From Geosiphon pyriformis (Eukaryota > Glomeromycota > Glomeromycetes > Archaeosporales > Geosiphonaceae), in NCBI GenBank assembly GCA_016748015.1, contig JAAOMT010000183.1, positions 694,307 to 758,306 of the forward strand: a stretch of DNA of 64,000 bases, read 5' to 3'. Shown here in pieces: positions 11,790 to 24,117 of this stretch. Position 1 is the first letter of the stretch. Each line of letters opens with the position of its first letter. The position numbers were made by a program, and so were the translations under genes. The notes beneath the pieces are model-generated. The model searched no databases. It had not been told where the DNA came from and saw only the letters and a list, made by a program, of their open reading frames with translations.

Positions 11790-14700
11790 AGCTAAAAAGA
11801 GACCAAAAACCTTCAGTAACAATATCAGCCAAAAGCCCTAAACACATTAAAATCTCTATCTACAATACAATAGAAGATGTTATTAAAATACCAAAAAAAA
11901 CCACTATTGGATACTTAACTACTGAAGTTGACAATTAATCACCAAACCCCATTCCAAATTTTCTACAACTGTGCAGATATGTAGACATCACATCACAAAT
12001 AATATATGGACAAAAGGAATGTTATTTGCTATAGCCAAAACAATTAAAACAAATGAATTTGGGAAACTTAGATCCATTACAACAAATACAACTCAAAATA
12101 TTACTTAACAACTTCACTGACATCTTTGCTAGTAAAAACAAATTTGGCAGAACTAACATAATTCAACATCAGATCAAAACTAAAGATACAATACTAATTA
12201 AACAAAAAGCATACTAAGTACCATTAGTAAGCCATGAAATCATCTGACAAGAGATTAATTGAATGTTAGAAAATGGGTTAATTTAATCATCAATGAGTCC
12301 ATGGTCATTACCAGTGGTATTAGTTCATAAAAAAAATGAGAAATTCCACTTTTGTGTAGATTACTAAAAACTTAATAGAGTAACAAAAAAAGATAGCTAC
12401 TTAACTCCAAAGATCCAAGAACTTTTTGATGCTTTTGGAGGAAAGAAATGGTTTTTAACTTTGGACTTAAACAGTAGTTATTGGCAAGTAGTCATAAATC
12501 TAGCTGATAAGAAAAAACTGCATTTAAAACTAGAGAAAAAAATTTTGAATTTGAAGTAATGCCATTTGGCTTAATAAATGCTCTAACCACATTTTAATGG
12601 CTCATGAAAATTGTCTATATCAGACTATTATAGAAATTAGTAATTATATATCTGAATGACACTAATGTATTTTTAAAAACATTTAATAATCATCTTTATT
12701 ATCTACAGCAAGTGTTTGAAAGACTCAGACATGTCAGATTAAAATTAAATGCAATCAAGTGTTTTTTTAGAAAAACTGGACTCAAGTTTTTGGAACATAT
12801 TATAAGTAAAGATGATATCAAAACAGATTCAGACAAAATTGAAATAGTTAAAAACTTTTTAGTATTCACCAACTTAATTAAACTATGAGCATTCTTGAGA
12901 TTTGTGGGTTACTACTGCCACTTTATCAAAGACTTTTCCAAATTGGCTCAGCCATTACATTAGCTCCAAATAAAGGACACTAAATATGAATAAATGGAAA
13001 ACCAGTAAGAAGCTTTTGATATATTAAGAAAAAAGCTTAATTAAGCTTCAGTACTAATCTATTCAGATTATAGAAAGCCATTCATAATCACAATCAATGT
13101 GTTGAATCAAGCATTAGGAGCTGTACTATCTCAGAAAAGACCAGATAAAAGAAAACACCCAGTAGCATATGTTAGTTGCAGCTTAAGTCTAGCTGAAAAA
13201 AACTATGGAATTCCAGCACTAGAATACTTAGCAATCTATTGAACAGTCATGAAATAAAAGAAATACTTAAGCCAAAAATTTGACATATACACTAATTATA
13301 AAGAACTGACTTCAATCCAGAAGCAAAAATTTGGAGATAATTATCATACTAGATAGAAAATAGAATTTTTATCATTTAATTATACAGTACATTATAAAAA
13401 GAAAAAAAAAATAGAAATGCTGATAGTTTGTCACAGATAAGACAAATCTAAAAACATTCTAATCTAAAAATATAACAAAAAATAAATACACAAAAATATC
13501 AACAATTTCAACATTTTATAAATACTCAACAATTCAAGGAAAAATTATTTTAAAATAAATAAAACCATATTAAACAACAGTCTAAATATTTTTTTATTTA
13601 CCAAGATATACTTTATTGAAAAAACAGAAAGAATTCAGATCAACCAACCAGAATAATCACAGAATCAAAAAAAGAAACAATATTATTCAACATGTACTCC
13701 AATCCAATAGCAGAACATTTTCACAAAGAAGCAACTATGAAAAGAACCAGAAAAAAATACTATTGGCCATTAATGTATTCAGACATTATTTAATATGTTC
13801 AAAATTGTGATACTTGTCAGAGAAGAGGAGGAACAAGACCTAATGAACCATTGAAACCAATTAAAGTAGAACAATTATTTGATCATATTGGAATTGACTT
13901 AGTTAGACCATTAACAAACAACCAGCAAAGGAAACAGATATATCACAGTAGTCATGAATTATCTTACTAAGTGGCCAGAAGCAAAAGACATTCAAAGAGC
14001 AGATGCAAAATCTGTTGTTAAATTCATTCATCAAGATTTGATTTGTTGACATAGATGCCCAAAAGAATTACTATTTGACCAAAGAACTTACTTTGTAAAT
14101 AGAACATTAGCAGAATTAAGTTAAAAATTTAGAATAAAAAGACTATTATCATTACTATATTATCTACAAATTAATGGCTTAGTCAAAAGATTTAACAAAA
14201 CATTATGTGAAGCAATTGCCAAAATCAGCCAAAAAATCAAGACAAATAAGATTTGTTTATACTATCAGTATTATTTGCTTATTAGACAATAAAGCAAGAC
14301 ACTATACAAGCAATACTATTTGAATTAGTATATAATAGAACAGCAACATTACCAGTGAAGATAAAAGTCAGTATGTATCCAACTGAACCAATAACAGAAG
14401 ACAATTTCCAAGAAACATTGTTAAAAAGAACATATGACTTAATAAAAACACTATAAAACAAATGGCAAAGAGCAGCTGATAATATTCAAAAGTCACAAAA
14501 AAAACAAAAAAAAAGACATAATAACCAACTACTGAATAAACCAGTTGAATTTAAGATTGGAGACAAAGTACTTTTATATTATACCAAAACAAAAAAACAA
14601 TGAAATGGAAAATTTAACCCCAAATGGGATGGACCATTTTACATAGAAGAAATTCTAGGAAATAGAGCTTATAAATTAAGATGAAACAACAAAATCTTAG

Positions 14701-14870
14701 CCAAAACAGCACATAATAATTGACTGAAACCATATTATTATATAGTATCATCATCTACCAATAATATTCCACAACTGGGAGTACAATGAATACTAATTCA
14801 ACCAGATAAGATTCCATGAAATCTGAAACCAATCATAATTATTGAACCAAACACATCAAATTAAACAACC
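11790..14870 (+). pseudogene. pol: pol remnant of T3 (RT, RNase H, integrase)
   Basis: Homologous base by base to T8 50000-53070. RT is recognisable at about 12180-12960, with the catalytic box reading YLNDTNVF near 12643-12669 (one Asp to Asn). RNase H (TINVLNQALGAVLSQK) lies near 13090-13140, the HHCC region near 13690-13830 and the integrase core at 13860-14220. In the core, the Glu of LVERFN is Lys, as in T8, and a TGA at 14047-14049 is shared with T8 and T9. Stops and small indels are frequent, so no product is expected. Confidence 0.8.
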
Positions 14871-15566
14871 AAAAAGAGTATATAAAGACATAGTATATAT
14901 AACAAAGACAACAAAAAAAATAAAAATACCAGATCATATTCATACCTTAGCTCAACAATTGTTTTAAGCCTTAAGTCAACAACAATTAAACATGAAAATT
15001 GTCATCAACTACCAAACAATCTGTTATCAAAACACCAAACAAAAAAAAAAGTACACCATATTAACGACCACAAAAACAATCAAGAAACTCTTCAAATAAA
15101 ATAGTAAAGAAAGTAAAAAACACTTTTGAGAAAATACTCATCATAGTTCTAACAGAAAAACTTTCAAAAGATAATTGGAAACAATAGACAAAACAACTTC
15201 CAATATTATACTACTACTATTAATTGGGACAAAAGTTAAACATTCAGAAATTATATCTTAATAAAGCCAAAAGAATATTCAATCAAGAAATAATACAGAA
15301 TATTGAGAATATTATCAAAAAGAAAACAAATTTAATACTGCACATTAGAACAATCTATCAATTACACATGATATTTCAAAATTACTCAGAAATATTGTTA
15401 CATCCCAACATGGAGACAATTATTATAAACTGATGGGAAAGAATAAACAACATGTAAATCAAAGATATAAGAAACAAAATTAAACAAACAGTATTAGAAA
15501 AAAAAGTATTAAACTTAATTCAAAATAAAGATTTTGACAAAGGTTAATATTAAAAAAAGGAGATAA
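14871..15566 (+). pseudogene. ORF3 remnant of T3
   Basis: This stretch aligns with T8 ORF3 (53097-53756) but is broken by many stops. The longest open piece is 15224-15433. It ends at a decayed polypurine tract (AAAAAAAGGAGA) before the LTR. Confidence 0.6.
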
Positions 15567-16322
15567 TATTATTCATAAAAAAAATATATAAAGAAAAATA
15601 GTAAGAAAACAGATAGACCAATAGAAAAGTAATAGTTAATACATGAGCACATTGTTCAAGAAATTATAACACATTGCTCGGAAATATAAATGATTTCATA
15701 AAACATAAATTATGTATATATAGCAAGAGTATTAAAAGCAGAAAAGACAGAATAATTATTCAGACCTTCTTATTACCCTATCTTTATTAGAATTATCAAT
15801 ATCAATAAATAATTATTTATTATCTAAACCATTCTTCTTACTATTAATACTTTATGTTGATAGTATTAAATACTTAACTATACTGGAACAATAACTCTTG
15901 ATCATAACTATTGATGAGATACTAACATAATTGTTTTGGCCAATTTTTTTATTTTTTTTATTATTTTTCTTTACTGTAATATTTTATTGTTATATACTAG
16001 TTGATTAAAGATTAAATATTAATTTATTGACATTACAGATAGCTTGGTAAAAAACCCAAATAGAAGGATACAGAATAAGAATTGGAATAGCTTACCAGAA
16101 GGGCACAACTCCCAAAATAAACTGACCACCAAACTAAAAAAAAAAATTAGGAAACTTATTACAAAAAAAATGCATACCATTGAATCTCTGTTCATTATAC
16201 AAAAGACTCAACCAAAACCTTCAGATTGTAAAAACTTCAGATGTTACTATTAATTACAGCTCTTGAACACCAAGTTATGAGTTTGTTATTTGATTTGAAA
16301 CTCCAAATAATCACTTATAACA
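15567..16322 (+). repeat. 3' LTR of T3
   Basis: Starts TATTAT (from TGTTAC) at 15567 and ends ATAACA at 16322. It aligns with both T8 LTRs. The two stem-loops of the T8 LTR are present but their stems are damaged by transitions (AATAACT...AACTATT near 15889-15911). Confidence 0.75.
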
Positions 16323-16344
16323 CTAGTTTATTTTGACAGTTGTG

Positions 16345-16953
16345 CTTTTTTAATAAGCTATTTTTAAATTTTTATTTTTGTTTCTAGGTTTTTTATCAGG
16401 CTATTTTTAATGTCAATTACTTAGCACTTAATCTTTTTAATCAATTTAGTAAACAACAAAAAATAAAAAAATAAAAATAAGAAAAAAAAAAAAATTAGTA
16501 TTTAATTAATATTCATAATCAAAAATTATTGGTCTAGTGTGATTAAGTATTGGATTCTATCAACATAAAGTGTTGATAGAATAAAATGAATTAATATTTC
16601 TTTAATTAAGTAATAATAATATAAATTAGATAATAATGGATAATTTTATTAATATAAAAATGATTTTACTTCAAATTATAGAAAACTATCTTTTGAAGAA
16701 AAAAGTATTGTTATTTTAAACTTTATTGAATTTTTTTGAAATTACTTTTTCTGCTTTTAATACTTTTGTTATATATATATATAATTTATATTATACAAAA
16801 TTTCTTGAAATCTTTTAATTTCTTTAAAAGAAATCTTAAAATTTTGCAATTCTGCAATTTCTTAAAAAAAATTCTGGAATTTTTTTTTTACTATACCTAT
16901 TTTTGATTGGCTATTTTACTTATTATTATAATTCTTAATTTTTATGAGTAATA
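16345..16953 (-). repeat. T4: minus-strand LTR fragment of the T8/T9 family
   Basis: Read on the minus strand, it starts at 16953 with TATTAC followed by TCATA, as in T8. It contains a TATATATATATA stretch, the CTATCAAC...GTTGATAG stem near 16557-16579, and the conserved 3' part. The last bases are missing at the low-coordinate end. It lies tail to tail with the T3 LTR and splits the T2-type LTR of T5. Confidence 0.7.
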
Positions 16954-18430
16954 ATAGTTTGGTATACTGTGTAATTTGATCATTTTAATTTCTTATTGTA
17001 TAAATTAAGTTATTAATTAAATAGCAATTTTTGATAATTTTTAATTAAATAATAAGTGATAATTTGAATGATAATAATATATTTTAATTAATAATAAGAA
17101 TTATAAAATAATTTTATGCTAATTAATAACTAAAATTCTATTGATAACATAATTTTCTCTTTAAAATTAAGCTTTATTGAAGTCCAAATACTCTCTGTAA
17201 TATTAAGATAATAATCTAAAATAATTGAAGTAATTTAGTCTGAAAATTGTTGAAATTTTTATTTTGTGAATTTGCCAATATATTAAATCTTTATTGGTTG
17301 AAATATTGGATTTTGTAGAACATTTTCACAAATATTAAATAAATTATAGAGTTTAAAAACTGCTCTAAGTTTGTAATAAGTGTTTGTTGGTTCAACTGCT
17401 GTTTTAAATTTATTGTGAATTTGTTTTTGTATTATTTTAAGAATAAAATTGGTTGTTTCAAGTTCTAATTTTCGTTTATAAAGTGTTTTTTCAATATAAA
17501 AATATTTAAAAATAGGAGTATATTCATAGTTTTGTTTATTATTCTATAGTTAAAGCTTTTGTTGAATTGTGGTATTTGGTAAAATATTAATAGAAGCAAA
17601 TAAAAAGTTTTTTTAAAGCTTGCTTCAAAAGTTTTGACAATTGAATTCTAGAAAAACTTCTTGTGTTTTTTTTATAAAAATAATAATTCTGAAAATTATT
17701 TACTATTGGCATCATATTTTTTTTGAGTTTAATTAATTTGATTTCTATTAATTATTATAGATAAATTAAAGAGTGTTTTTAATACTATCATTAATTTTTA
17801 AGACATTTGTTAAATGTTTGTGTATTATTAAAAAAATATTATGATAATAGTAAATTAATTGTTCAAATTTGGTTGTTTTTTTATTATAATTATTGGTTTT
17901 AAATATCAAAAAATATCTTCAGGATTAATTAAAAAAAAATTTATATTAATTTGTAGAATTATTAGTTTAGAATTGTTTTTAAAATAATAGTGCTTTAATC
18001 AATCTTCATATGTAACTTTGGTTAAAATTTTGTTATTAAGTCTTAATTTATATAATTCATTGTTTAAGATTTCATAAATATAAAATGATCTATCTTATTT
18101 ATGTTCAAATTTTCTATTCTATTGTTTTTCAGTCTTAATTTTATGTAAAAAAACTTTGTTTTCAATTTTGAATTTATTGGTAATTGGCAGCAATTTGTTA
18201 TGATGTTTTTTTTATTAAACTTAGAAGTGTTTAATATAAATAGCTGCTGTTTGTCTTTTTTTTCCAATATATTAAGCAGAATATAGGCTCTTTATTAAAG
18301 TGTTTTTTAAAAGTTTTCTTTATTAATTGGCTGTATTAGATATGTTTTTGTTATGAAGTTAATTGGTAATATTACTGTTTTTTTATTGGTTAGATCAAAA
18401 AATATGTATTTTATAATATTTGTTAATTAT
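16954..18430 (-). mobile_element. T5: minus-strand 3' fragment of a T2-family element
   Basis: From high to low coordinates it holds the integrase C-terminus (open piece 18267-18064), ORF3 (about 17800-17160), a polypurine tract and the start of the 3' LTR (TGTTA-like end at 17149 down to 16954). The rest of the LTR is cut off by T4. It is heavily decayed and very AT-rich. The 5' part of the element is absent; similarity fades near 18430. Confidence 0.75.
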
Positions 18431-18540
18431 TTAATAATAATAATAATAAAAAATCAAATTATTGATTAAATTAATAATGTATTAACAATTAATTCTAAAA
18501 ATAAAATAATTAATATAATAATACATATAATTAATTATAA
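18431..18540. other. AT-only spacer
   Basis: A run of AAT/ATT trinucleotides that can fold on itself. I see no coding or LTR similarity. Confidence 0.6.
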
Positions 18541-19055
18541 TTATTATTATTATTTTTTACATTTAATAAGTGAAGTCTAAATGCTACTTAATAAAATACA
18601 TCATTATATGATCTAAACTAGGCACAAATTATGCTTTTACTATACATAACTAGCCATTCAGACCAGTCAGAACAACACTAAGCACTTATAAGAACAGAAA
18701 CTACATCACTAACATCTGAGAAAAACAAACATGACTTACAAAACCCAAAACTGATGCCAAATGCATCTACAATACCCAACAACTTAACTACACCAACTGA
18801 GAGCTGCTCAGACAAACCAGAAACAGAGACAAGAATGGAGCCATTACGAAAAATTAGCCCAAATTTATTCATAAAAGCTCAGTGTTTTGCACAGACCAGC
18901 CAGATATCCTCCTGAAAAGTGAGACAAAGCCTACGCACAAAGTCCACAATTCTTTCACATCCAATCTTAAAATTACCAAAAACTGAAACAGATTCACAAC
19001 ACCAACCACTAAATACAAAGCCCTTATACAGAGCCATATCAACTCCAACCATTAT
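18541..19055 (-). pseudogene. 5'-truncated LINE 3' end
   Basis: The minus strand translates to the C-terminal tail of a LINE ORF2. The open piece 18872-18678 has AFGISFGFCKSCLFFSDVSDVVSVLIS, matching the end of the LINE at 26649-33406 (AFGISFGYHKHFLFYAGVGD). The 3' untranslated region follows and ends in an A-rich tail. Only about 0.5 kb remains, typical of 5' truncation during target-primed reverse transcription. Confidence 0.82.
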
Positions 19056-19136
19056 AATTAAATAATTAAAATAATTAAAAATTAAAAGTTTTATTTTTAA
19101 TAATATTACAATTTTGGTTTTAAATAATATTATTAT

Positions 19137-19766
19137 TGTTACGGTTGAAACACATAGTTTTTATTAATTATCACATGTATTAGCCACTGATGTCATATAA
19201 TTAGCCACTCTATTTTTAGATAGTGATCATTAATCTGGTCATTGACCACTTTAGATAGCTATATAAGCAATGATTCCCTTAGCTGTAGAAAGATATGATC
19301 AAAGTAACAAAATAAACAATATCAATTACTTCCTCTCATAATCGCTTATTCTCCTTTCTTTATCTTCAAGTATCTACTTGTTGGCATTCACATAACTTAT
19401 CTTTTCCCCTTCTTGATTTGTATTTGTTAGAATTAGCCTGAGAAGCAATTGGCTTGCTCTTGTAATTTATTGAATAAAGAAACGATTGAAAAGTACAATG
19501 ATACCTGTTATTGATTCTAAGAATTGCCAAGTTGAGGCATAGAATAATAGCAGTGGTGTTATTTTGTTGACAATCATGGACTATTCCTCTACCTTCAGAT
19601 TTAAGAAAAGATTAGTGACTGTGATTTTTATGAGACTGATCACACACATTGAATTCCTACTTATTCAATTTGCTCCCTTATTGTAATTCCTTCTTTGTTT
19701 ATTTCTATCACTCTACAATACTGTTCTCCCTTGCTATCCATTAGCTTGTTACTCCAACCCGTAACA
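19137..19766 (+). repeat. 5' LTR of T6 (630 bp)
   Basis: Begins TGTTACGG and ends CCGTAACA, a perfect 8-bp terminal inverted repeat. A TATATAAG box lies at 19260-19267. Compared with the 3' LTR I count about 32 substitutions, only one of them a transversion, plus a 48-bp length difference in a 12-bp tandem repeat. Confidence 0.93.
19260..19267 (+). promoter_or_regulatory. TATA box in the T6 5' LTR
   Basis: TATATAAG, about 120 bases into the LTR and identical in the 3' LTR (26090-26097). This is a plausible core promoter for the element RNA; the start site is not determined. Confidence 0.5.
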
Positions 19767-19772
19767 TAAAAG

Positions 19773-19791
19773 TGGTGCTCCCTGTGAGGTT
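19773..19791 (+). promoter_or_regulatory. tRNA primer-binding site of T6
   Basis: TGGTGCTCCCTGTGAGGTT lies six bases after the LTR end. T1 and T8 have the same sequence with only transition differences. The implied primer would end AGGGAGCACCA; I could not assign the tRNA. Confidence 0.75.
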
Positions 19792-19818
19792 GTCAAAATT
19801 CACTTATTCCCTTATTGT

Positions 19819-21372
19819 ATGGGTAATTACTCATATCTGCCACAGTAATTAGAAGAACACTTTGTAGCATACAACAGAAACGACCAAAGTTTTATTGAAC
19901 TTAATCCTCTGCCCTTCTGCTTGATCTGCTTCCCCCTTGAAAAACAATCAAGTAGACAATTCCAAGACTTTTGGAACTGGTTCCTGAATGAGCATTCAGC
20001 TGAAACCTACACAGCTTATACAACCTATTACTTTGACCAAGCTTATTTTGAAAACGACTTTGAAGAAAGAAACAACAGTATCAATCAGTTCTTATATTCT
20101 GCAACCTTTGAACAACAGCCCCCTGATTTCGAATATCTAAATCATCAAATCCACATTTGGATTGCTGCCCATCAAGCAACTGAAACTCCCTTTGAAACAG
20201 AAGAAGAAAGCTACCAAACTGCCCCTGTTTTTGATCTTTTATCAAGCGAATCAGGTTCGTCTACACAAACAGTTACTCCTGAACCAATGGCTAATGACCC
20301 CATGCAAGCAAACATTCTGGCCACCCTCCAAGATATACAAACTGCTCTAGGGCGAAGAAACAACACCCCAATACCATTATTTAGAGGTAATGCACAAGAT
20401 CCAATTGAATAGTTGGATGACTTTGAAAGAGCCGCTACAGCCAATTAATATGATGATGAGTACAAGTTTCAAATTGTTGGTGACTACCTTCAAGGATCCC
20501 CTGCTACCTGGTTCTCACAAGAAACAGATACCAATGCCCAGCAAAAAATTGTTAGATGGACACCAGCAAATGTGGGAGAAATCAACACTTCTTTCACTAC
20601 CTGGTTTGAAAACAAGTTCAGAATCCCAATATTAATATTAAAATGGCATATGAAATTGGAAAGAAGAACCCAAGGTCCCAGTGAAATTGTAACCGAATAT
20701 GTCAAAACAATCAAAAAGTTAATCAAACGAGTAGACACTGGAAGAAATTGGACAGAAGAGCAGAAAATTCACTCCTTCACAAAAGGATTGAGAACTGATC
20801 TATCATATGCTCTTTGGCCCCTCCTGGCCCTGAAAGATAATTCCACCATGGATATGGCCATTGAATTAGCACAAAAAATTGAAGACAACCAAAAGATGCA
20901 CTTGGGATCCACACTACTAGTTTTTGCTCCTGTTCCTGTTATGGCTCCTGCCCCTCAAATGGCTGCTACTTCTTTTGCCACTCACATTCAAGATCCAAAT
21001 GAACAGTTAATAGACAGACTCACAGCAAATCTTGCTCGGTTATTAGAACCCTTAGCCCAAGCAGTCAGAGAAAATCAGCAACCACAAAGACCCAGATTTG
21101 AACCAAACTTCAATCAGCCCCAGCAACCACCTTATCAAAGACAACAAAATTGTGGCCCACCTGTATGCTATCACTGTGGATTAACTGGACACTTTTCAAG
21201 AGATTGCAACAATCCTCCACTGCTTCCACCAGTCCCCAGAAACAATGATGCTCAGAATAACAGGATTAACAACAACAATGTGCCCAACCAAAGACCTAAT
21301 CATGCCAACATCAATTTCTTTGGAGAGGATCCCCTAGTTGAAGCCACTGTTTATCAGCCTTTAAACTGGTAG
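19819..21372 (+). pseudogene. gag: gag of T6 (three in-frame stops)
   Basis: The likely start is ATG 19819. The frame is interrupted by TAA 19846-19848, TAG 20410-20412 and TAA 20446-20448, all explained by C-to-T or G-to-A at Gln or Trp codons, with no frameshift. The capsid region lies at about 20390-20900 (DDFERAATAN, YLQGSPATWFSQ, FTTWFENKFR, LKWHMKLERRTQGPSE). A Pro/Ala/Met-rich stretch (20925-20980) and a Gln/Pro/Arg-rich stretch follow. An intact CCHC knuckle CYHCGLTGHFSRDC is encoded near 21167-21208. The last gag codons CCT TTA AAC TGG TAG contain the frameshift heptamer. The total would be about 517 codons. Confidence 0.88.
21360..21366 (+). promoter_or_regulatory. -1 ribosomal frameshift heptamer T_TTA_AAC
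   Basis: In the gag frame the codons are CCT-TTA-AAC-TGG-TAG, so the heptamer is correctly phased as X_XXY_YYZ and lies three bases before the gag stop at 21370. Slipping back one base continues as CTG GTA GGC into pol, which is open without a stop from here to 22182. A possible 6-bp stem, AAAGGG (21383-21388) with CCCTTT (21417-21422), starts 16 bases downstream; a short CACC/GGTG pairing competes with it. Confidence 0.75.
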
Positions 21373-22751
21373 GCACACCTCCAAAGGGTGAGAGTGCAAG
21401 CCAACTAAGAGAAAACCCCTTTTACACTTTTAACTTAACTAATGATGACCATGACATGGATGAATTAGCAATTAACCCCTCTGAATCCAAAAGAAAGAAG
21501 AAGAAAGCCAAAGTTGATTTCGTTCTAGACCCCAATAAAGCTTCTACATCAACTACTGACAACAATGAGCCCCCAAAAGCCAAAGTTTTCAAGAACCCTC
21601 CAAAGTTGGAACCCCCAGAAATAATACAAAAATCCGATCCCTATTCTGTTGTCAAAAACCTTATGGAAACCCCAGCACATATAACCTTTGGCCAATTGAT
21701 GACCCATCCACAATTCAGAAAAGATCTTCGCAAATCCCTGATTCCAAAGAAAAAGACACCCAAAACCAACAAATGTCCTCGCCAAGCTGGACTTGCTGAC
21801 AATAGCAATGTCACTCTTCTAATTTGTAAAGCCCAAGTGGCTGGCTACTTCATTGATTTGATCCTAGACAGTGGATCATCTGTTAGTGTTATTGCCAAAC
21901 ATTTTTTTGAAGCAATTGGCAGAAAAATTAATGAACCATCCACACGACCAATGACCAATGTGCATAGTGATAAGAAAAAAGGGCTTGGCATAACCAAAGC
22001 TATTCCTGTCTATATTAATGGCATCAGCATTAAAACTGATATGGAAGTGTCTGAAGCAAAAGAATACATCATCATTGTTGGCAATGAATGGCTCAAAAAA
22101 GCAAAGGCTTTGCTTGATTATGAACTCTGTGAACTAACCATCAGATGTGGTGAGAAACCCATTGTGGTTAAGTGTCACCATTGAACAACTCCCCCAGTAC
22201 CCAAGCAGAGTCCAGAAGAAAATGAATCAGATGAATCAGATGATGAAGAAAGTGAGGAAGAAGAAGAACAAGAAGAACAAGAAGAAACTGCTGAACTCAC
22301 CTATACCATCTTCACTAGCAATGGCAAACCACTGGATAATGTCAAGGCAGATAAAGAAGGAATTATTGTCAATGGCAAGCTGATCTGCTGGCCTTATTAT
22401 GACATGCTCAGAAGAACCTTTGACAGAAAGCCAGGCAAGAAAGCCAAATACAGTTATTGGTGGCATAGTCCTTGTGCCCGGTGCTAGTGCGACAAACCAT
22501 TGTACTCTCCTAGCGATGAATGCATGTTCTGCCTGATTTATTACAAAGATTGGGAACCAATCAGCTTAATACCCCGAGAGGAAATAAAAGAAGTCCAAAA
22601 GTTCTTTGAAAACAAACCACCTGAAATCCAATTACTGGTTGTAAAACAAAGAGAATCCTCTCCAGAAGAATGAAAAGTAGACATTGAAAACCTGCTGGCT
22701 AGAAACAACCCAGTTATCTCAAAAGAAGGTGAACCTCCTGGACGTACACAT
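21366..22751 (+). pseudogene. pol: T6 pol N-terminal part: linker, protease, acidic and Cys-rich segment
   Basis: This part is read in the -1 frame after the slippery site. It opens with a short linker and a Lys-rich patch (SKRKKKKAK). The protease has catalytic DSG at 21867-21875 (LILDSGSSVSVIAK) and ends with VGNEWLKKAKA. A strongly acidic run of Glu and Asp follows (about 22225-22290). Next come paired cysteines, CARC.CDKP then CMFC, comparable to the Cys-rich segments of T2 and T8. TGA 22182-22184, TAG 22485-22487 and TGA 22671-22673 interrupt an otherwise unshifted frame. No dUTPase motifs are present. Confidence 0.8.
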
Positions 22752-23849
22752 GTGATACAACACACCATCATCACCAGAGAAACTCGCCCCATTCATTTGA
22801 AGCCCTATCAATCTAACAGGCACAATGATGAGTTTATAAAAAAGGAAATAACCCGAATGAAAACCCTTGGATTCATACAGGAAACCAAGAGTGAATGGGC
22901 ATTCCCAGTTGTAATAGTATCCAAGAAAGGAGGAACCCTACGCTTTTGTGTTGACTATTGCCAATTAAATGTCATTACTGAAAGAGACATATACCCACTT
23001 CCCAAGATTGATGCAATGCTAGACCAATTCTATGGTGCCACTTTCTTCTCAACCATTGACTTAACTGCTGGATTCTGGCAAGTAGAGATGGATCCAGAAA
23101 GCAAAAAGAAAACTGCCTTCATTACCAAGTATGGTACTTACGAATTTACAGTCATGCCTTTTGGTCTTACAAATGCTCCTTCCACATTTCAACGCTTAAT
23201 GGACAAAGTATTTGAATCAGTAAAAAAAAACTTTGTTCTAGTCTACTTGGACGACATAATGGTATACTCAAAAACCTGGGATAAACACCTTGAACATTTG
23301 CAAAAAGTTTTTGACCTCCTTAGAAATGCTGGTCTCAAGATCAATCCAATTAAATCATTCTTTGGACATCAATCCACTCAGTTCCTTGGCCATCTTATTA
23401 CAAAAGATGGAATCTTCCTTGTTCCAGCCAAAATTGAAAAAGTTCAAAACATTAGACAACTAATAAATGTTTATAAACTACGCTCTTTTCTTGGTTTGGT
23501 CTCTTATTATCGCAAGTTTGTCAAGGATTTCTCCAAAATCGCTGTTCCTCTCAATCAGCTACTTAGGAAAAACATCAATTATTACTGGGGCACTCATCAA
23601 CAAAAAGCATTTGAAATTCTGAAGGAAAAACTGGTTACAGAACCCATCCTCATGCAACCTAATTTGGATCAACCTTTTATCCTCCATACTGATGCATCTG
23701 GCTATGGACTTGGTGCTGTTCTTTCCCAAAAAGATGAAGATAACAGAGAACACGCTGTAGCATATGCCAGTAGAACTCTCACACCAGCAGAAAGGAACTA
23801 CTCAGTTACTGAGCAGGAATGCTTAGCAGTAGTTTGGGCTACCAGCTAC
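22752..23849 (+). pseudogene. pol: reverse transcriptase and start of RNase H of T6
   Basis: Intact RT motifs: EWAFPVVIVSKKGG, LRFCVDYCQLN, YPLPKID, STIDLTAGFWQVEM, VMPFGLTNAPSTFQRLM and the catalytic VYLDDIMVY (Tyr 23244, Asp 23250 and 23253). The connection SFLGLVSYYRKFVKDFS and RNase H begin normally (FILHTDASGYGLGAVLSQK, AYASRTLTPAERNY, TEQECLAVVWA) and then run into N at 23850. There is no stop from 22674 to the gap. The part shown would be catalytically competent, but upstream stops prevent a full polyprotein. Confidence 0.9.
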
Positions 23850-24117
23850 NNNNNNNNNNNNNNNNNNNNNNNNNNNNNNNNNNNNNNNNNNNNNNNNNNN
23901 NNNNNNNNNNNNNNNNNNNNNNNNNNNNNNNNNNNNNNNNNNNNNNNNNNNNNNNNNNNNNNNNNNNNNNNNNNNNNNNNNNNNNNNNNNNNNNNNNNNN
24001 NNNNNNNNNNNNNNNNNNNNNNNNNNNNNNNNNNNNNNNNNNNNNNNNNNNNNNNNNNNNNNNNNNNNNNNNNNNNNNNNNNNNNNNNNNNNNNNNNNNN
24101 NNNNNNNNNNNNNNNNN
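23850..24117. other. assembly gap (268 N)
   Basis: A run of N inside pol, covering the end of RNase H and the start of the integrase zinc region. The two sides lie in different frames (0 and 1). Related elements have roughly 0.5 kb here, so the run of N is unlikely to be the true length. Confidence 0.95.

Larger units (their letters stand above)
11781..16322 (+). mobile_element. T3: decayed, 5'-truncated copy of the T8 family
   Basis: Base-level similarity to T8 starts in the linker after dUTPase and runs through RT, RNase H, integrase and ORF3 to a 3' LTR. LTR, gag, protease and most of dUTPase at the 5' side are absent. It is far more AT-rich than T8, and most differences are C-to-T or G-to-A. 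No long open frame remains. Confidence 0.82.
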
